Assembly (NCBI GenBank): GCA_022452285.1
Contig: JAKUNG010000013.1
Span: forward strand, 62,337-126,336
Origin: Terriglobia bacterium
GTDB taxonomy: Bacteria; Acidobacteriota; Terriglobia; Versatilivoradales; Versatilivoraceae
DNA length: 64,000 bases
Direction of reading: 5' to 3'
The notes below the pieces were generated by a model that saw only the letters and a program-made list of their open reading frames with translations, ran no database searches and was not told the DNA's origin. The position numbers and the translations under genes were made by a program. Positions 1 through 8,673 of the stretch are shown here, piece by piece. Positions within the stretch are counted from its first letter, which is position 1; the number at the start of each line of letters is the position of its first letter.

Positions 1-537
1 TCTAATGCTGGTACCGTAGAATTTCTTGTTGATGAAGACTTAAACTTTTATTTTGGAGAAATGAACACTAGAATTCAAGTGGAACATCCAGTCACTGAAA
101 TGGTCACTGGATCAGATTTAGTAAAGATGCAAATTCAAATAGCTGCTGGAAAAACACTTGAAAGGGAGAAAAATATCCAGTTAAAGGGTCATAGTATCGA
201 GTGTCGCATTAATGCTGAAGATCCTGAAACTATGTGGCCTTCACCTGGGAAAATTACCTCTTTTAATGTTCCAGGAGGTAGTGGCATTAGGGTAGAGACT
301 GCAGTTTACTCAGAATGTATAGTCAGTCCTCACTACGACCCTATGATTGCTAAGTTGGTAGCTTGGGCCCCTTCTAGGATGGAAGCTATTCAAAGAATGG
401 AGCGGGCTCTAGAGATGTTTGTAATTGAAGGTATTAAGACGTCAATTCCACTACAAAGGAAGATAATGAGGGATGCTGATTTTCGAGCAGGTCAATTTAA
501 TACCAAATTTATGGAACGTTATTTGAAGTCCAATTAA
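1..537 (+). CDS. accC: Biotin carboxylase subunit of acetyl-CoA carboxylase, 3' part only
   Basis: The frame is open from base 1, so the gene begins left of the window; the last 178 residues are visible, against about 450 in the family. AccC carboxylates the biotin of the carrier protein with ATP and bicarbonate, the first half-reaction of malonyl-CoA formation. The segment [14 protein letters not shown] (residues 20-33) is the ATP-grasp signature; by family knowledge its Glu, Asn and first Arg bind metal and bicarbonate. The later SPGKI and GIRVET stretches fit the C-terminal domain. The carboxyltransferase gene accD lies 11 kb away on the other strand, so the complex is not encoded in one operon here. 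The ATG at 61 is internal to the gene, not its start. Confidence 0.95.
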   Translation, partial: SNAGTVEFLVDEDLNFYFGEMNTRIQVEHPVTEMVTGSDLVKMQIQIAAGKTLEREKNIQLKGHSIECRINAEDPETMWPSPGKITSFNVPGGSGIRVETAVYSECIVSPHYDPMIAKLVAWAPSRMEAIQRMERALEMFVIEGIKTSIPLQRKIMRDADFRAGQFNTKFMERYLKSN

Positions 538-541
538 ACTT

Positions 542-574
542 ATGAGAACGATCTGTTTTGTTCCTCATTTATTA
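542..574 (+). terminator. Possible weak terminator hairpin after accC
   Basis: ATGAG-AAC (542-549) pairs with GTT-C-CTCAT (560-568) with one bulged C, giving an 8-pair stem and a 10-base loop. It starts five bases after the accC stop and is followed by TTATTAGTT, a poor T tract. It could lower read-through into thiE. It does not resemble a TPP riboswitch. Confidence 0.3.
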
Positions 575-605
575 GTTAAATGGTGTTCTTTTAGATTTAG
601 AAATC

Positions 606-1241
606 ATGAAGCATGATCCTACCAGGTACTCCGCGTTATACCCAATTATTGATTTAGAAATTGTTGATTTTTCGCTAGAAAGCTTGCTAACTAAACTTAG
701 TGAAGCTGAGGTAAGTTTAGTTCAGTTAAGAGGTAAAAAAAGTTCTTCTAAAGACCTATTAAAACTCAGCACACAAATGGTTAATATGACTCAGGATCAT
801 TCACTAAAGGTTATTGTTAATGATCGTGTTGACATTGCATGGCTTAGTAAAGCAGATGGAGTTCACTTGGGTCAAGATGACTTACCTTGTTCTGATGCAC
901 GTCAAATTTTAGGCTCTAAAGCTATTATTGGTCTTTCAACTCATACTTTAAAGCAGGCTTGTCAAGCTGAGGACAGTACAGCTGACTATATTGCCATTGG
1001 TCCAATCTATAGGACTCAAACAAAAGAAAATCCTGACCCCATTGTCTCCTTAGATGAATTAAAAGCTATTCGTAAGGCTGTAACCAAACCATTAATTGCA
1101 ATTGGGGGAATTACCACTAAGAATGCACTACCCTTATTTGATTTAGGAGTGGATTCAGTAGCTGTAGTCAGAGATATTGTATTGTCGGAGAATATCCATC
1201 AGCAAGTCACTAATTATTCAAAACTTAGAGATGGCCTCTGA
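606..1241 (+). CDS. thiE: Thiamine-phosphate synthase
   Basis: ThiE joins HMP pyrophosphate and thiazole phosphate to make thiamine phosphate in the cytoplasm. The 211-residue length is normal for this (beta/alpha)8 enzyme. Motifs appear in the expected order: QLRGK at residues 40-44, VNDRVDIA near 71, DGVHLGQDDLP near 86, GPIYRTQTKEN near 133 (the GP-x-x-x-T-x-TK phosphate site) and IAIGGIT near 166. The substrate-binding residues all look present. No other thiamine gene lies in the window and no TPP riboswitch is visible in the 68 bases upstream. The ATG at 606 has no clear Shine-Dalgarno sequence. TenI, the related aminotransferase-pathway protein, is the main alternative, but the GQDD motif favours ThiE. 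Confidence 0.88.
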   Translation: MKHDPTRYSALYPIIDLEIVDFSLESLLTKLSEAEVSLVQLRGKKSSSKDLLKLSTQMVNMTQDHSLKVIVNDRVDIAWLSKADGVHLGQDDLPCSDARQILGSKAIIGLSTHTLKQACQAEDSTADYIAIGPIYRTQTKENPDPIVSLDELKAIRKAVTKPLIAIGGITTKNALPLFDLGVDSVAVVRDIVLSENIHQQVTNYSKLRDGL

Positions 1242-1341
1242 TTCTATAGTTTTAAAGTTATTTGTGGGAAAAAATCTCTCAACAAAATTGCTATTTACTA
1301 ATATTTAAAATTAATGATGATTTAATCTAAAGGAGACGGAA

Positions 1342-1992
1342 TTGACTGATTTAGAACGGCCATCTAAGGCCCTAATCGAGAGTTACCGACATTTTCCAGC
1401 AGCAGTTCTGAGTGATGCTATGGGAAGAACTAACTGTATGGATAGTGGTATAAAAACTTTAGTACCAAATCTTCGGATTTGTGGTCCTGCGTTTACTGCC
1501 CAGTGTTACCCTGGAGATAATCTTATGTGTCATTATGGACTACATTTAGCTCAAGCTGGGGATGTTCTAGTTATTGATGGTGCAGGATACAATGAGGGTG
1601 CTTTATGGGGAGGGTTACTTTCATTGTCTGCAAGTCAACAAAAGTTGGGAGGAACTGTGATTGAAGGTGCTGCTCGTGATGTCGAAGACTTAAAGGAAAT
1701 TGACTATCCAGTTTATGCTCGTAATGTGACTCCAAGGGGAGTTTTTAAGCTACGCCAAGGTCAGGTTAATCTTCCAGTGGTTTGTGGCGGTATTGTAGTT
1801 CATCCAGGAGATTTAGTAGTGGGTGACGATAATGGAATTGCCGTAGTTCCTCGCGAGAAAATAACAACGGTTATTCAAGTTGCAAGTGAAGTGCTGTCTA
1901 GAGAGAAGGCAATGACTGAGGGAATTAAGTCAGGAAAAACAACCTATCAGTTTCTTGGGTTGGAGAGATTATTCAAGGATCAAGATTCTTGA
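1342..1992 (+). CDS. RraA / 4-hydroxy-4-methyl-2-oxoglutarate aldolase family protein
   Basis: This 216-residue protein belongs to the RraA-like fold, which contains class II pyruvate aldolases (HMG/CHA aldolase) and the RNase E inhibitor RraA. The family hallmark is seen around residues 75-125: GDVLVIDG, then a GGTVIEGAARDVEDL stretch with the G-x-x-R-D motif used for substrate and metal binding, then YPVYARN. PGDLVVGDDNG near 155 is also typical. The start is TTG at 1342, chosen because AGGAG lies just upstream at 1331-1335. It stands 39 bases before the FAD oxidoreductase on the same strand, so the two are probably co-transcribed, which favours a catabolic aldolase or lyase over RNase control. 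The substrate is not known. Confidence 0.8.
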   Translation: MTDLERPSKALIESYRHFPAAVLSDAMGRTNCMDSGIKTLVPNLRICGPAFTAQCYPGDNLMCHYGLHLAQAGDVLVIDGAGYNEGALWGGLLSLSASQQKLGGTVIEGAARDVEDLKEIDYPVYARNVTPRGVFKLRQGQVNLPVVCGGIVVHPGDLVVGDDNGIAVVPREKITTVIQVASEVLSREKAMTEGIKSGKTTYQFLGLERLFKDQDS

Positions 1993-2031
1993 CTGCAATA
2001 AAAGGGTGGGGTATTACAAGGAGAAAAGCAC

Positions 2032-3201
2032 ATGAAAACTGCAGATGTTGTCATTATTGGTGCTGGTGTCAATGGTGCTAGTGTAGCCTATAACTTAGCC
2101 CATAAGGGTTTAAAAAAGGTTGTACTGTTAGAAAAAGGGTTAGTTGCTGCGGGAGGAACTGGTCGATCTGCTGCTATTGTTAGGCAGCATTATTCTCATC
2201 CAGAACTAGTTAAAATGGTTAAAAGGTCTGTCGAAATTTTTCATGATTTTGAAGATATAGTTGGTGGAGATCCGGGTTTTGTTAAATGTGGTTGGGCATT
2301 TTTGGTTCCAGATTATGTATCTGATGGTTTTTCTCAAAACCTTAAGATGCAACAGAATTTAGGGATTGAGACTCAGGAAATTACCAAATGTGAATTGTTA
2401 AAGATGGAACCAAGAATTAATTTAGATAATGTTCATCGGATTTGTTATGAAAAAGGCTCGGGTTATGCCAGTCCCCATAAGACGACATACTCTTATGTCC
2501 AGAAATTTTGCCAGCTCGGAGGAGAGTTGATGCAAACAACAGCTGCAGTGGGCTTAAAGATAGAAAATGGACAAGTTACTGGTGTGTGCACTGAAGAAGG
2601 TGATATTTCTACTGAAGTTGTAATTAATGCAGCAGGTCCATGGGCAAAGGTTGTAGCTTCATGGGCTGGTTTAGATATTCCAATTCAAGTCACTCGTGAA
2701 GAAGAAATCATAATCGAAAGTGCAGATGTAGATAAGCCACCCAACATGGTGTTTTCTGACATGGTTAATGCTATTTACTATCGTCCTGACGGCTTATCTC
2801 GTATTTTGGTTGGCAGGGGTTTTCCTAAAGAATATGAGAATGTGGATCCAGATCACTTCAATCAGTTAGTAGGTAAAGCTTTTATTCAAGAAACTTGGAA
2901 ATTATTTTTACGACGTTTTCCAGTATTTAGTCGGGCTATTGTGATCAATGCTTATACTGGCTTATATGATGTGACACCAGATTGGAATCCTATATTAGGT
3001 AGAGTAGAAGAGGTTCAAGGCTTCTATATGTGTGCTGGTTTTAGTGGACACGGATTTAAAATTGCACCTTCAGTTGGTGAATTAATGGCTGAAGAAATAG
3101 GTCTTGGTGGAGAGCAAGTTGCTAACGTTAATTGCTTTGCTCTGTCTCGTTTTAAAAAGGGGAATTTATTAGAGGGAGTTTATGGGGGTAATCGTGCTTG
3201 A
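2032..3201 (+). CDS. FAD-dependent amine oxidoreductase (DAO family, sarcosine oxidase beta-like)
   Basis: A 389-residue flavoenzyme of the DAO family, which oxidises N-methyl or primary amines of amino acids. The N-terminal dinucleotide fold starts at once: VVIIGAGVNGASVAYNLA (residues 6-23, GxGxxG) with the acidic end of strand two at LLEKG. GGTGRSAAIVRQHYS near 41 resembles the flavin-attachment segment of SoxB-type and glycine-oxidase-type proteins. The C-terminal FYMCAGFSGHGFKIAPSVGELMAE is the usual closing flavin contact. AAGGAGAA precedes the ATG. The gene follows the RraA-like gene and faces the hydantoinase genes, so a role in breaking down an amino acid derivative is plausible. No other sarcosine oxidase subunits are present. 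Confidence 0.85.
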   Translation: MKTADVVIIGAGVNGASVAYNLAHKGLKKVVLLEKGLVAAGGTGRSAAIVRQHYSHPELVKMVKRSVEIFHDFEDIVGGDPGFVKCGWAFLVPDYVSDGFSQNLKMQQNLGIETQEITKCELLKMEPRINLDNVHRICYEKGSGYASPHKTTYSYVQKFCQLGGELMQTTAAVGLKIENGQVTGVCTEEGDISTEVVINAAGPWAKVVASWAGLDIPIQVTREEEIIIESADVDKPPNMVFSDMVNAIYYRPDGLSRILVGRGFPKEYENVDPDHFNQLVGKAFIQETWKLFLRRFPVFSRAIVINAYTGLYDVTPDWNPILGRVEEVQGFYMCAGFSGHGFKIAPSVGELMAEEIGLGGEQVANVNCFALSRFKKGNLLEGVYGGNRA

Positions 3202-3349
3202 TTAGGTTCGAACTAAAGAAATGAATCATTTTTTAGTTCTTTAAGATCAAAACACTGAGAGAATTTTTTTTCTATGTTCAGTTTATTCCTAAAACAATAT
3301 TGCTTTGACTAATATTAAATTCCAAAAGCACAAAATATGTGAAAAGTTT

Positions 3350-5107
3350 TTATTTATAGGTTTTTGATTTTAATGCATAGCGTTTCTTTTCAGTGGCTTT
3401 GTATTTTATTTTCATAGTTTTAGGGTTAATACATACACCGTAGTCTTCTTTAGCTTTAGATAGGGAAACTTTATGATTTAAAACGTCCATTAAAACGTTT
3501 TTTGGATCTCGGTTTAATGGATTTCCCCATCCGCCGCCACCCGGTTGAACATGTCGAATTACCTCCCCTGGTAATAGGGTGTCTGTGACCATTGTTGGAA
3601 CTATACGTTCCCTTTTTGTTTCCGGATTAATAATATTTGTGGAAATAGCTCCAGGGCATCCTCCATAAAGACCATAAGGGGGATGTTCTTTCCGATCTGA
3701 ACGAATTGTAAGATTAGCTGGTTGTGTTCCAAGATAACGCCACTCTCTTGTAAGGGCCAAACCTCCCCTGTATTGACCTGGTCCACCGCTGTCTTTAGTA
3801 AGTGCATACTGCTCAAGTCGAATCGGATATTCCAACTCCATAAGTTCAGCAGGAATGTTAGAAATCACAGCTCCTGGATTTGTCAATCCGTCATTGCCAT
3901 CTTTGGTTGGACGACCTCCCCAGGTTCCTCCAACCAAATCAAACATTACAAAGGGATTCTTTTGTTCAGTATATCCTCCAATCACTATTAATGAGTTACC
4001 ACCTTCACCAGCAGCCGGCACTCTGTCTGGAAGAATTTGGGACATTGCTCCAAAAAGAGCATCTGATAACCTAAAGCCAACAACTCCCCTCATGCTTGAA
4101 GCCGCAGGCATAATAGGATTTAGGATAGATGCCTCGGGGGCGATAACTTTCATTGGTCGAAAGAGTCCGGAGGTATTAGGTATATCAAGTCGCATCATGG
4201 AACGAACAGCATAACCGCAACAGGAGATAGTAAATGGTAGAGGTGAATTAATTCCTCCTTGTACTTGAGGACTACTGCCAGTGAAATCAATGATTAGGGA
4301 ATCTTCCTGTACAATTAGTTTGACCTTAATAGGAATTCTGATTGGAGCTACTCCATCATTATCAAGAAAATCCTCAAAGAAATATTCTCCATTAGGCCAA
4401 GTCCTGATTTCACTGCGTACGATTGATTCGGTGGAATTAAGTAGCTCTGCATAATAGGAATCCAGAAACTTAGAGCCGTATTGTTTTACCAGTTTGAGCA
4501 AACCTTGTTTTCCAGTCTTGCAAGCAGATAATTTAGCCCGGATATCTCCCATAGTTATTTCTGGAACCCGAACATTTTTTTCTAAAAGTTCGAAAATGCT
4601 TTCAGATGGACGATCATTTTCATAAAGCTTTAAAGGTGGAATTCGAAGACCTTCTTGAAAGATTTCTGTGTTATCACAGGCAGCACTTCCTGGTACCCGA
4701 CCTCCAACATCCAAATGATGAGCGACAACTGCTGAAAATCCAACTAAACAATCTCGATCATCAAAGACTGGTTGGAAAATAAAAATGTCAGGAAGATGAA
4801 TTCCTCCTTCGAAAGGGTCGTTCATAATGAAGATATCTCCTGGAAAAATTCGACCCCGATATTTATTTAGAGTAGCTCTCAGCGCAAAAGGGATTGATCC
4901 TAACTGGAACGGAATAGTAACTCCTTGAGCAATCATTTGACCATGTCGATCACATAGGGCAGTAGAAAAATCCATACAGTCTCTTATGACTGTGGAATAA
5001 GCTGTCCGAACAATGGTATTGGCCATTTCATCAGCAATGCTACTGAGTGAGTTTCGAATTAAGCTTAAGGTAATGGGATCGATTAAATTGTTTTTATTCT
5101 TATCCAT
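3350..5107 (-). CDS. hyuB: Hydantoinase B / oxoprolinase family protein
   Basis: A 585-residue HyuB-type subunit of ATP-dependent hydantoinases, 5-oxoprolinases and acetone carboxylase relatives. Near the N-terminus it has SSIADEMANTIVRTAYS, then DFSTALCDRHGQMIAQG, NDPFEGGIHLPDI and VVAHHLDVGGRVPGS, all standard for the family. The C-terminal half carries the Gly-rich DLVGGTWGGRPTKDG and ends in QPGGGGWGNP. It lies 37 bases downstream of hyuA on the same strand, the usual subunit order, so both probably form one enzyme. The substrate could be a hydantoin, N-methylhydantoin or 5-oxoproline; the sequence alone does not decide. Confidence 0.9.
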   Translation of the reverse strand: MDKNKNNLIDPITLSLIRNSLSSIADEMANTIVRTAYSTVIRDCMDFSTALCDRHGQMIAQGVTIPFQLGSIPFALRATLNKYRGRIFPGDIFIMNDPFEGGIHLPDIFIFQPVFDDRDCLVGFSAVVAHHLDVGGRVPGSAACDNTEIFQEGLRIPPLKLYENDRPSESIFELLEKNVRVPEITMGDIRAKLSACKTGKQGLLKLVKQYGSKFLDSYYAELLNSTESIVRSEIRTWPNGEYFFEDFLDNDGVAPIRIPIKVKLIVQEDSLIIDFTGSSPQVQGGINSPLPFTISCCGYAVRSMMRLDIPNTSGLFRPMKVIAPEASILNPIMPAASSMRGVVGFRLSDALFGAMSQILPDRVPAAGEGGNSLIVIGGYTEQKNPFVMFDLVGGTWGGRPTKDGNDGLTNPGAVISNIPAELMELEYPIRLEQYALTKDSGGPGQYRGGLALTREWRYLGTQPANLTIRSDRKEHPPYGLYGGCPGAISTNIINPETKRERIVPTMVTDTLLPGEVIRHVQPGGGGWGNPLNRDPKNVLMDVLNHKVSLSKAKEDYGVCINPKTMKIKYKATEKKRYALKSKTYK

Positions 5108-5144
5108 TTAATTTGATTGGTAGTTGGAGCTATCCTAAGTTTTT

Positions 5145-7232
5145 TTACCTATTTTGGAGAAAATCAATAATTATATTTTCAGAATCATCAACAGTTACTT
5201 GACAGTCGGGTTGAATAACAACCGTTGTATCAAATTCATCAATCAAAAACGGACCTTGTTTTAAATTACCTAACAGATCACTCCTTGTTAGTAACGGGGT
5301 TTCTATCCAACCGTATTTAGGTCCAAAATAAGCTTCACGAGAACAGCTTTTTTTAGAAGAAATTTTATTAAAAGAGGAACTAGATAGACTAATTGTTTGT
5401 TGCGTTACTTTTCCCACTAGTCGCAGGTTAACCAATGTATACGATTCATCTAAACTAGCCCTATGCCCATAAGTTTTTTCATGTTCTTTGTCAAAAGCGT
5501 TTTCTAGTTTGTGAATTGTATCAGCAGATATGGGATCCTTTGAAATGGGCAAAGTGAGTTCGTACGATTGGCCGGAATATCTCAAGTCAATTGCTCTATA
5601 CATCGTTATTTCTTTTAAAGAAAAGCCTTCTTTTAGTAACAGCGCTGTCACCTCAGTTTCCATACGTTTCATTAAATGATTTAATTCCCTGAAATTAGCT
5701 TTCCTTGAATTTTGATAGCAAGTTTGAATTCGATGGTGTTCAATATCTGCTGATAAAAGTCCAAAGGCACTAAATAGACCGGAATGGGGTGGAATAATTG
5801 CTTGCTTCATTTCCAGCGAACGGCCCATTTGGCAAGCATGAACGGGTCCACTTCCTCCAAAAGCGATTAAGACGGAATCTCTAAGGTCACGTCCTCGTTC
5901 AGTAGAAACTGCACGCACTGCTCTAATCATTGTTGAATTGCCAAGTAAGTGGATGCCGTAGGCTGCTGTAACCAATTCAAGGCCAAGGGGTTCTGCTATT
6001 TGTTTAGTAAGTGCTTCTTTTGCTTTCTCTTGATCTAAAGGAAGTCCACCACCGACAAGACCTTCTGGGTTAATATATCCCAACACAAGATTAGCATCAG
6101 TAATTGTCACTTCAGTGCCTCCCTTACTGTAACAAACTGGCCCGGGATAAGAACCAGCACTCTTAGGGCCTATATGTAATTCTTGTGCAGCATCTAACCA
6201 AGCTATACTGCCCCCACCTGCTCCAACTTCGGCTATGTCAATTGCCGGTATCCGAATCAAATGTCCTCCACCTTTAATTAGTCGACTAGCAGACGATAAG
6301 GATGATCCTACCTCATACTCGGTAGCGATTTTTAGATTCCCTCCTTCGACAATAGAAGCTTTGGCTGTGGTACCACCCATATCAAAGGTAATAGCATTGG
6401 CAAGATCTAATTTCTTTGCCAATGCTTGAGAGGCAATTACTCCAGCTGCTGGTCCAGATTCAATAATAAAAACCGGTTGTTTAGTTGAAGCTTCAGCTGT
6501 CATCACTCCACCATTAGATTGCATGATGAGCAAAGGTGATTTTATTCTCAGGTCCTTAAGAGAGTTTTGAAGTGAGTCAACATAGGTTTTTACCAGAGGT
6601 AATACATAAGCGTTCACTACTGTAGTAGCAGTTCGCTCATATTCACGAACTTCTCGTAAGATTTGACTTGAGACACTGATGTTAATTTGGGGATATTTTT
6701 GTCGAACAATTTCTGCCAATTTTTCTTCATGGATCGGATTGGTATAAGAATTGATTAAACAAATCGCTAGTGACTCAATCCTTTCATTGGCTATTTCATC
6801 GATAACAGCTTCTGCTTGCTGAGTATTTAAAGGTTTGATTACATTCCCCTTGGCATCGATTCGTTCCTCGACCTCTTTTCTCCAACGGCGTTCAACTAAA
6901 TCTGGGGGTTTATCCCAATTCCAGTTATAGAGTTCGGGCATCCGAATGCGTCTTAATTCCAAAACGTCACGAAACCCTGAAGTAGTGATTAGACCAGTAG
7001 GAGCACCAGTACCTTGAAGAAGAGCATTGGTGGCAACTGTTGTTCCATGAATGATTTCTTGTATCTTATCGGGACTGGACTTGTTTTCCTCAATAATGCT
7101 AGGAAAAGTTTGGAGGATACACCTACTATAATTGTCAGGAGTAGAAGGTACTTTGCGTACAAGTTTAGTACCATCTTCTTCAATACATACTATATCTGTA
7201 AAGGTGCCACCAATATCGATGCCTATCCGCAC
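5145..7232 (-). CDS. hyuA: Hydantoinase A / oxoprolinase family protein (ATP-binding subunit)
   Basis: A 695-residue HyuA subunit of the ASKHA fold, which uses ATP to open cyclic amides together with HyuB. The phosphate-1 loop RIGIDIGGTFTDIV sits at residues 2-15, followed by HGTTVATNALLQG near 63 and the second loop FDMGGTTAKASIVEGG near 290. The Gly-rich EVGAGGGSIAWLDA and FGGSGPVHACQMG further on complete the family pattern. It is the first gene of the hyuA-hyuB pair, and its upstream region is shared with the divergent amidohydrolase. The linked amidohydrolase, FAD oxidoreductase and RraA-like genes suggest breakdown of a nitrogen-containing ring compound, which is inference. Confidence 0.9.
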   Translation of the reverse strand: MRIGIDIGGTFTDIVCIEEDGTKLVRKVPSTPDNYSRCILQTFPSIIEENKSSPDKIQEIIHGTTVATNALLQGTGAPTGLITTSGFRDVLELRRIRMPELYNWNWDKPPDLVERRWRKEVEERIDAKGNVIKPLNTQQAEAVIDEIANERIESLAICLINSYTNPIHEEKLAEIVRQKYPQINISVSSQILREVREYERTATTVVNAYVLPLVKTYVDSLQNSLKDLRIKSPLLIMQSNGGVMTAEASTKQPVFIIESGPAAGVIASQALAKKLDLANAITFDMGGTTAKASIVEGGNLKIATEYEVGSSLSSASRLIKGGGHLIRIPAIDIAEVGAGGGSIAWLDAAQELHIGPKSAGSYPGPVCYSKGGTEVTITDANLVLGYINPEGLVGGGLPLDQEKAKEALTKQIAEPLGLELVTAAYGIHLLGNSTMIRAVRAVSTERGRDLRDSVLIAFGGSGPVHACQMGRSLEMKQAIIPPHSGLFSAFGLLSADIEHHRIQTCYQNSRKANFRELNHLMKRMETEVTALLLKEGFSLKEITMYRAIDLRYSGQSYELTLPISKDPISADTIHKLENAFDKEHEKTYGHRASLDESYTLVNLRLVGKVTQQTISLSSSSFNKISSKKSCSREAYFGPKYGWIETPLLTRSDLLGNLKQGPFLIDEFDTTVVIQPDCQVTVDDSENIIIDFLQNR

Positions 7233-7603
7233 TATTATTCTCCACGTTTATAAAAGGATCACTAATGTTATGGGAGCATCTAGACAAGGTCAACTGTGAA
7301 GTGTTCTATAGTCAGAGTTTAAATGTTAGAGACCCCATACATTTAATATTGAAAGAGAATAAAAAAACTTGAATTATCAAGTTGATCAAAGCGTAAATGA
7401 AACTTTGAAGTTTTTAAGAAAATTGGACACACTATAGGTTTTTTAGTTTGTTCATTCTTTGTTTTCTAGGAAAATCTTAATGTGAAATCAAAGAAACATG
7501 CAGTAAATTAGTGAGTAGAGTTTTTAAGGTGTTCCACAATAAACTGTAGGTTGAATTGTAGATATCGCAAATAGATTCCATAAGAATTGGTAAGGTAAAT
7601 TAA
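7233..7603. other. Divergent intergenic region between hyuA and the amidohydrolase gene
   Basis: 371 bases without a convincing gene. It must hold the promoters of hyuA (minus) and of the amidohydrolase (plus), but I cannot place confident -35/-10 pairs in this AT-rich stretch. The most regular element is the inverted repeat at 7366-7383, listed separately; a second short palindrome, AAACTT-TG-AAGTTT, follows it. Confidence 0.5.
7366..7383. promoter_or_regulatory. Perfect inverted repeat, candidate operator
   Basis: AACTTGA-ATTA-TCAAGTT has perfect 7-base arms around a 4-base centre, mid-way between two divergent catabolic genes. On the minus strand it is followed by a T7 run (plus A-run 7361-7367), so it could alternatively be a small terminator for antisense transcription. 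No regulator gene is adjacent. Confidence 0.3.
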
Positions 7604-8419
7604 ATGATTGTTGATTCTCATCTACACGTCTGGCATGCCATGTTAGATTATCCTGAACCAACTGCTACTACCGTCAGCCCTTGTTGTAATGTTCCAGTGG
7701 ACCTCTTTAAAGAATATATGGACGAATATCAGGTAGATCGAGGTGTTTTGGTACAGCCCATCTTTCCAGGAGTGGACAATAGTTATGTGGCTGACTGTGC
7801 GGCACAAGAGCCCAACCGTTTCAAAGCTGTCTGTGTTGTTCCAAATTCTCCAACAGCATGCGAAAAATTGGAATATTGGTCGAAAGATCGTGGTTGTAAA
7901 GGCTTGAGATTACGGCCCCAGCTTAGGGAAGAATCCTGTGTCTTTGGAGATCCCTCTACTTTTCCTATTTGGGAAACTGCTAGCCAACTTGGGTTAGTTA
8001 TTAATGTTCTTATGAATCCTCAACATTTGAGACCGTTGGCAGAATTGGCCAAACGTTTTTCTGAGGTTCCTATTCTAATTGACCACATGGCTTATCCAGA
8101 TGTAACTGCTAATCTTAAATCTGAACCGTTGCAGTCACTAATGGTGTTAGCTGATTTTCCAAATATTTTTGTTAAAATTTCCGGGTGCTACTACTTTTCA
8201 CAACAATCGTATCCTTACAAGGACTGTATGGATATATTTAAAGCCCTGTATAAACAATTTGGGCCATCTCGTTTAGTCTGGGGAAGTGATTTTCCCCATG
8301 TGCTTCTTAAATCAGGTTATCAAAGAAGTATAATCTGGTTGAGACGTTCATTTCCTTTCCTAACGTCTGAAGAGATTGAAATGATTCTTGGTAGAAATGC
8401 AGTCAGTCTTTACTGGTAG
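7604..8419 (+). CDS. Amidohydrolase family protein (Amidohydro_2, metal-dependent TIM barrel)
   Basis: A 271-residue enzyme of the amidohydrolase_2 group, which includes lactonases and decarboxylases such as 2-pyrone-4,6-dicarboxylate lactonase. The opening IVDSHLHVWH (residues 2-11) carries the paired metal-binding histidines H-x-H. ILIDHMAYPD around 163 supplies the barrel histidine, and LVWGSDFPHV near 225 gives the conserved GSDFPH aspartate. The size is complete for the family. It is transcribed away from hyuA-hyuB and is followed by a minus-strand tRNA. Lactonase or ring-hydrolase activity is likely; the substrate is unknown. Confidence 0.85.
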   Translation: MIVDSHLHVWHAMLDYPEPTATTVSPCCNVPVDLFKEYMDEYQVDRGVLVQPIFPGVDNSYVADCAAQEPNRFKAVCVVPNSPTACEKLEYWSKDRGCKGLRLRPQLREESCVFGDPSTFPIWETASQLGLVINVLMNPQHLRPLAELAKRFSEVPILIDHMAYPDVTANLKSEPLQSLMVLADFPNIFVKISGCYYFSQQSYPYKDCMDIFKALYKQFGPSRLVWGSDFPHVLLKSGYQRSIIWLRRSFPFLTSEEIEMILGRNAVSLYW

Positions 8420-8432
8420 TGTTAAATAGAAT

Positions 8433-8472
8433 CTGAAAAAGTCATCCCACTATTCCCTATAGAAAATAGTGG
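8433..8472 (-). terminator. Candidate terminator of tRNA-Arg, sharing the tRNA CCA end
   Basis: Read on the minus strand, CCACTATT (8472-8465) pairs perfectly with AATAGTGG (8451-8444) over a 13-base loop, and a T5 run follows after six bases (8437-8433). The first bases of the stem are the CC of the encoded CCA tail, so the hairpin begins inside the mature tRNA 3' end. Confidence 0.4.
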
Positions 8473-8546
8473 TACGCCCGGCAGGATTCGAACCTGCGAC
8501 CTACAGCTCCGGAGGCTGTCGCTCTATCCAGCTGAGCTACGGGCGC
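8470..8546 (-). tRNA. tRNA-Arg (anticodon CCG)
   Basis: The 77-base cloverleaf folds completely on the minus strand. The acceptor stem GCGCCCG pairs with CGGGCGT (first pair G-U), the D arm is GCTC-AGCTGGATA-GAGC, and the anticodon stem ACAGC/GCTGT surrounds the loop CTCCGGA, which places CCG at 34-36 (reads CGG). The T arm is GCAGG-TTCGAAT-CCTGC. A is the discriminator and CCA is encoded. Confidence 0.97.
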
Positions 8547-8673
8547 ATTGTTTCATTACTTTTGATTGATCAAGGTAGTAAAAAATCCTTCTAGTCTGTT
8601 CCATCATTCATATTATGAGAATTTATAACGTTAAACTAACCAGCAATATTAGAAATCATTGGTTTAACACTAA

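Noticed and set aside
538..605. TPP riboswitch upstream of thiE
   Set aside because: The 68-base gap is too short and lacks the conserved THI-box segments.
3855..4214. 119-residue ORF antisense to hyuB
   Set aside because: A shadow of the conserved hydantoinase B frame.
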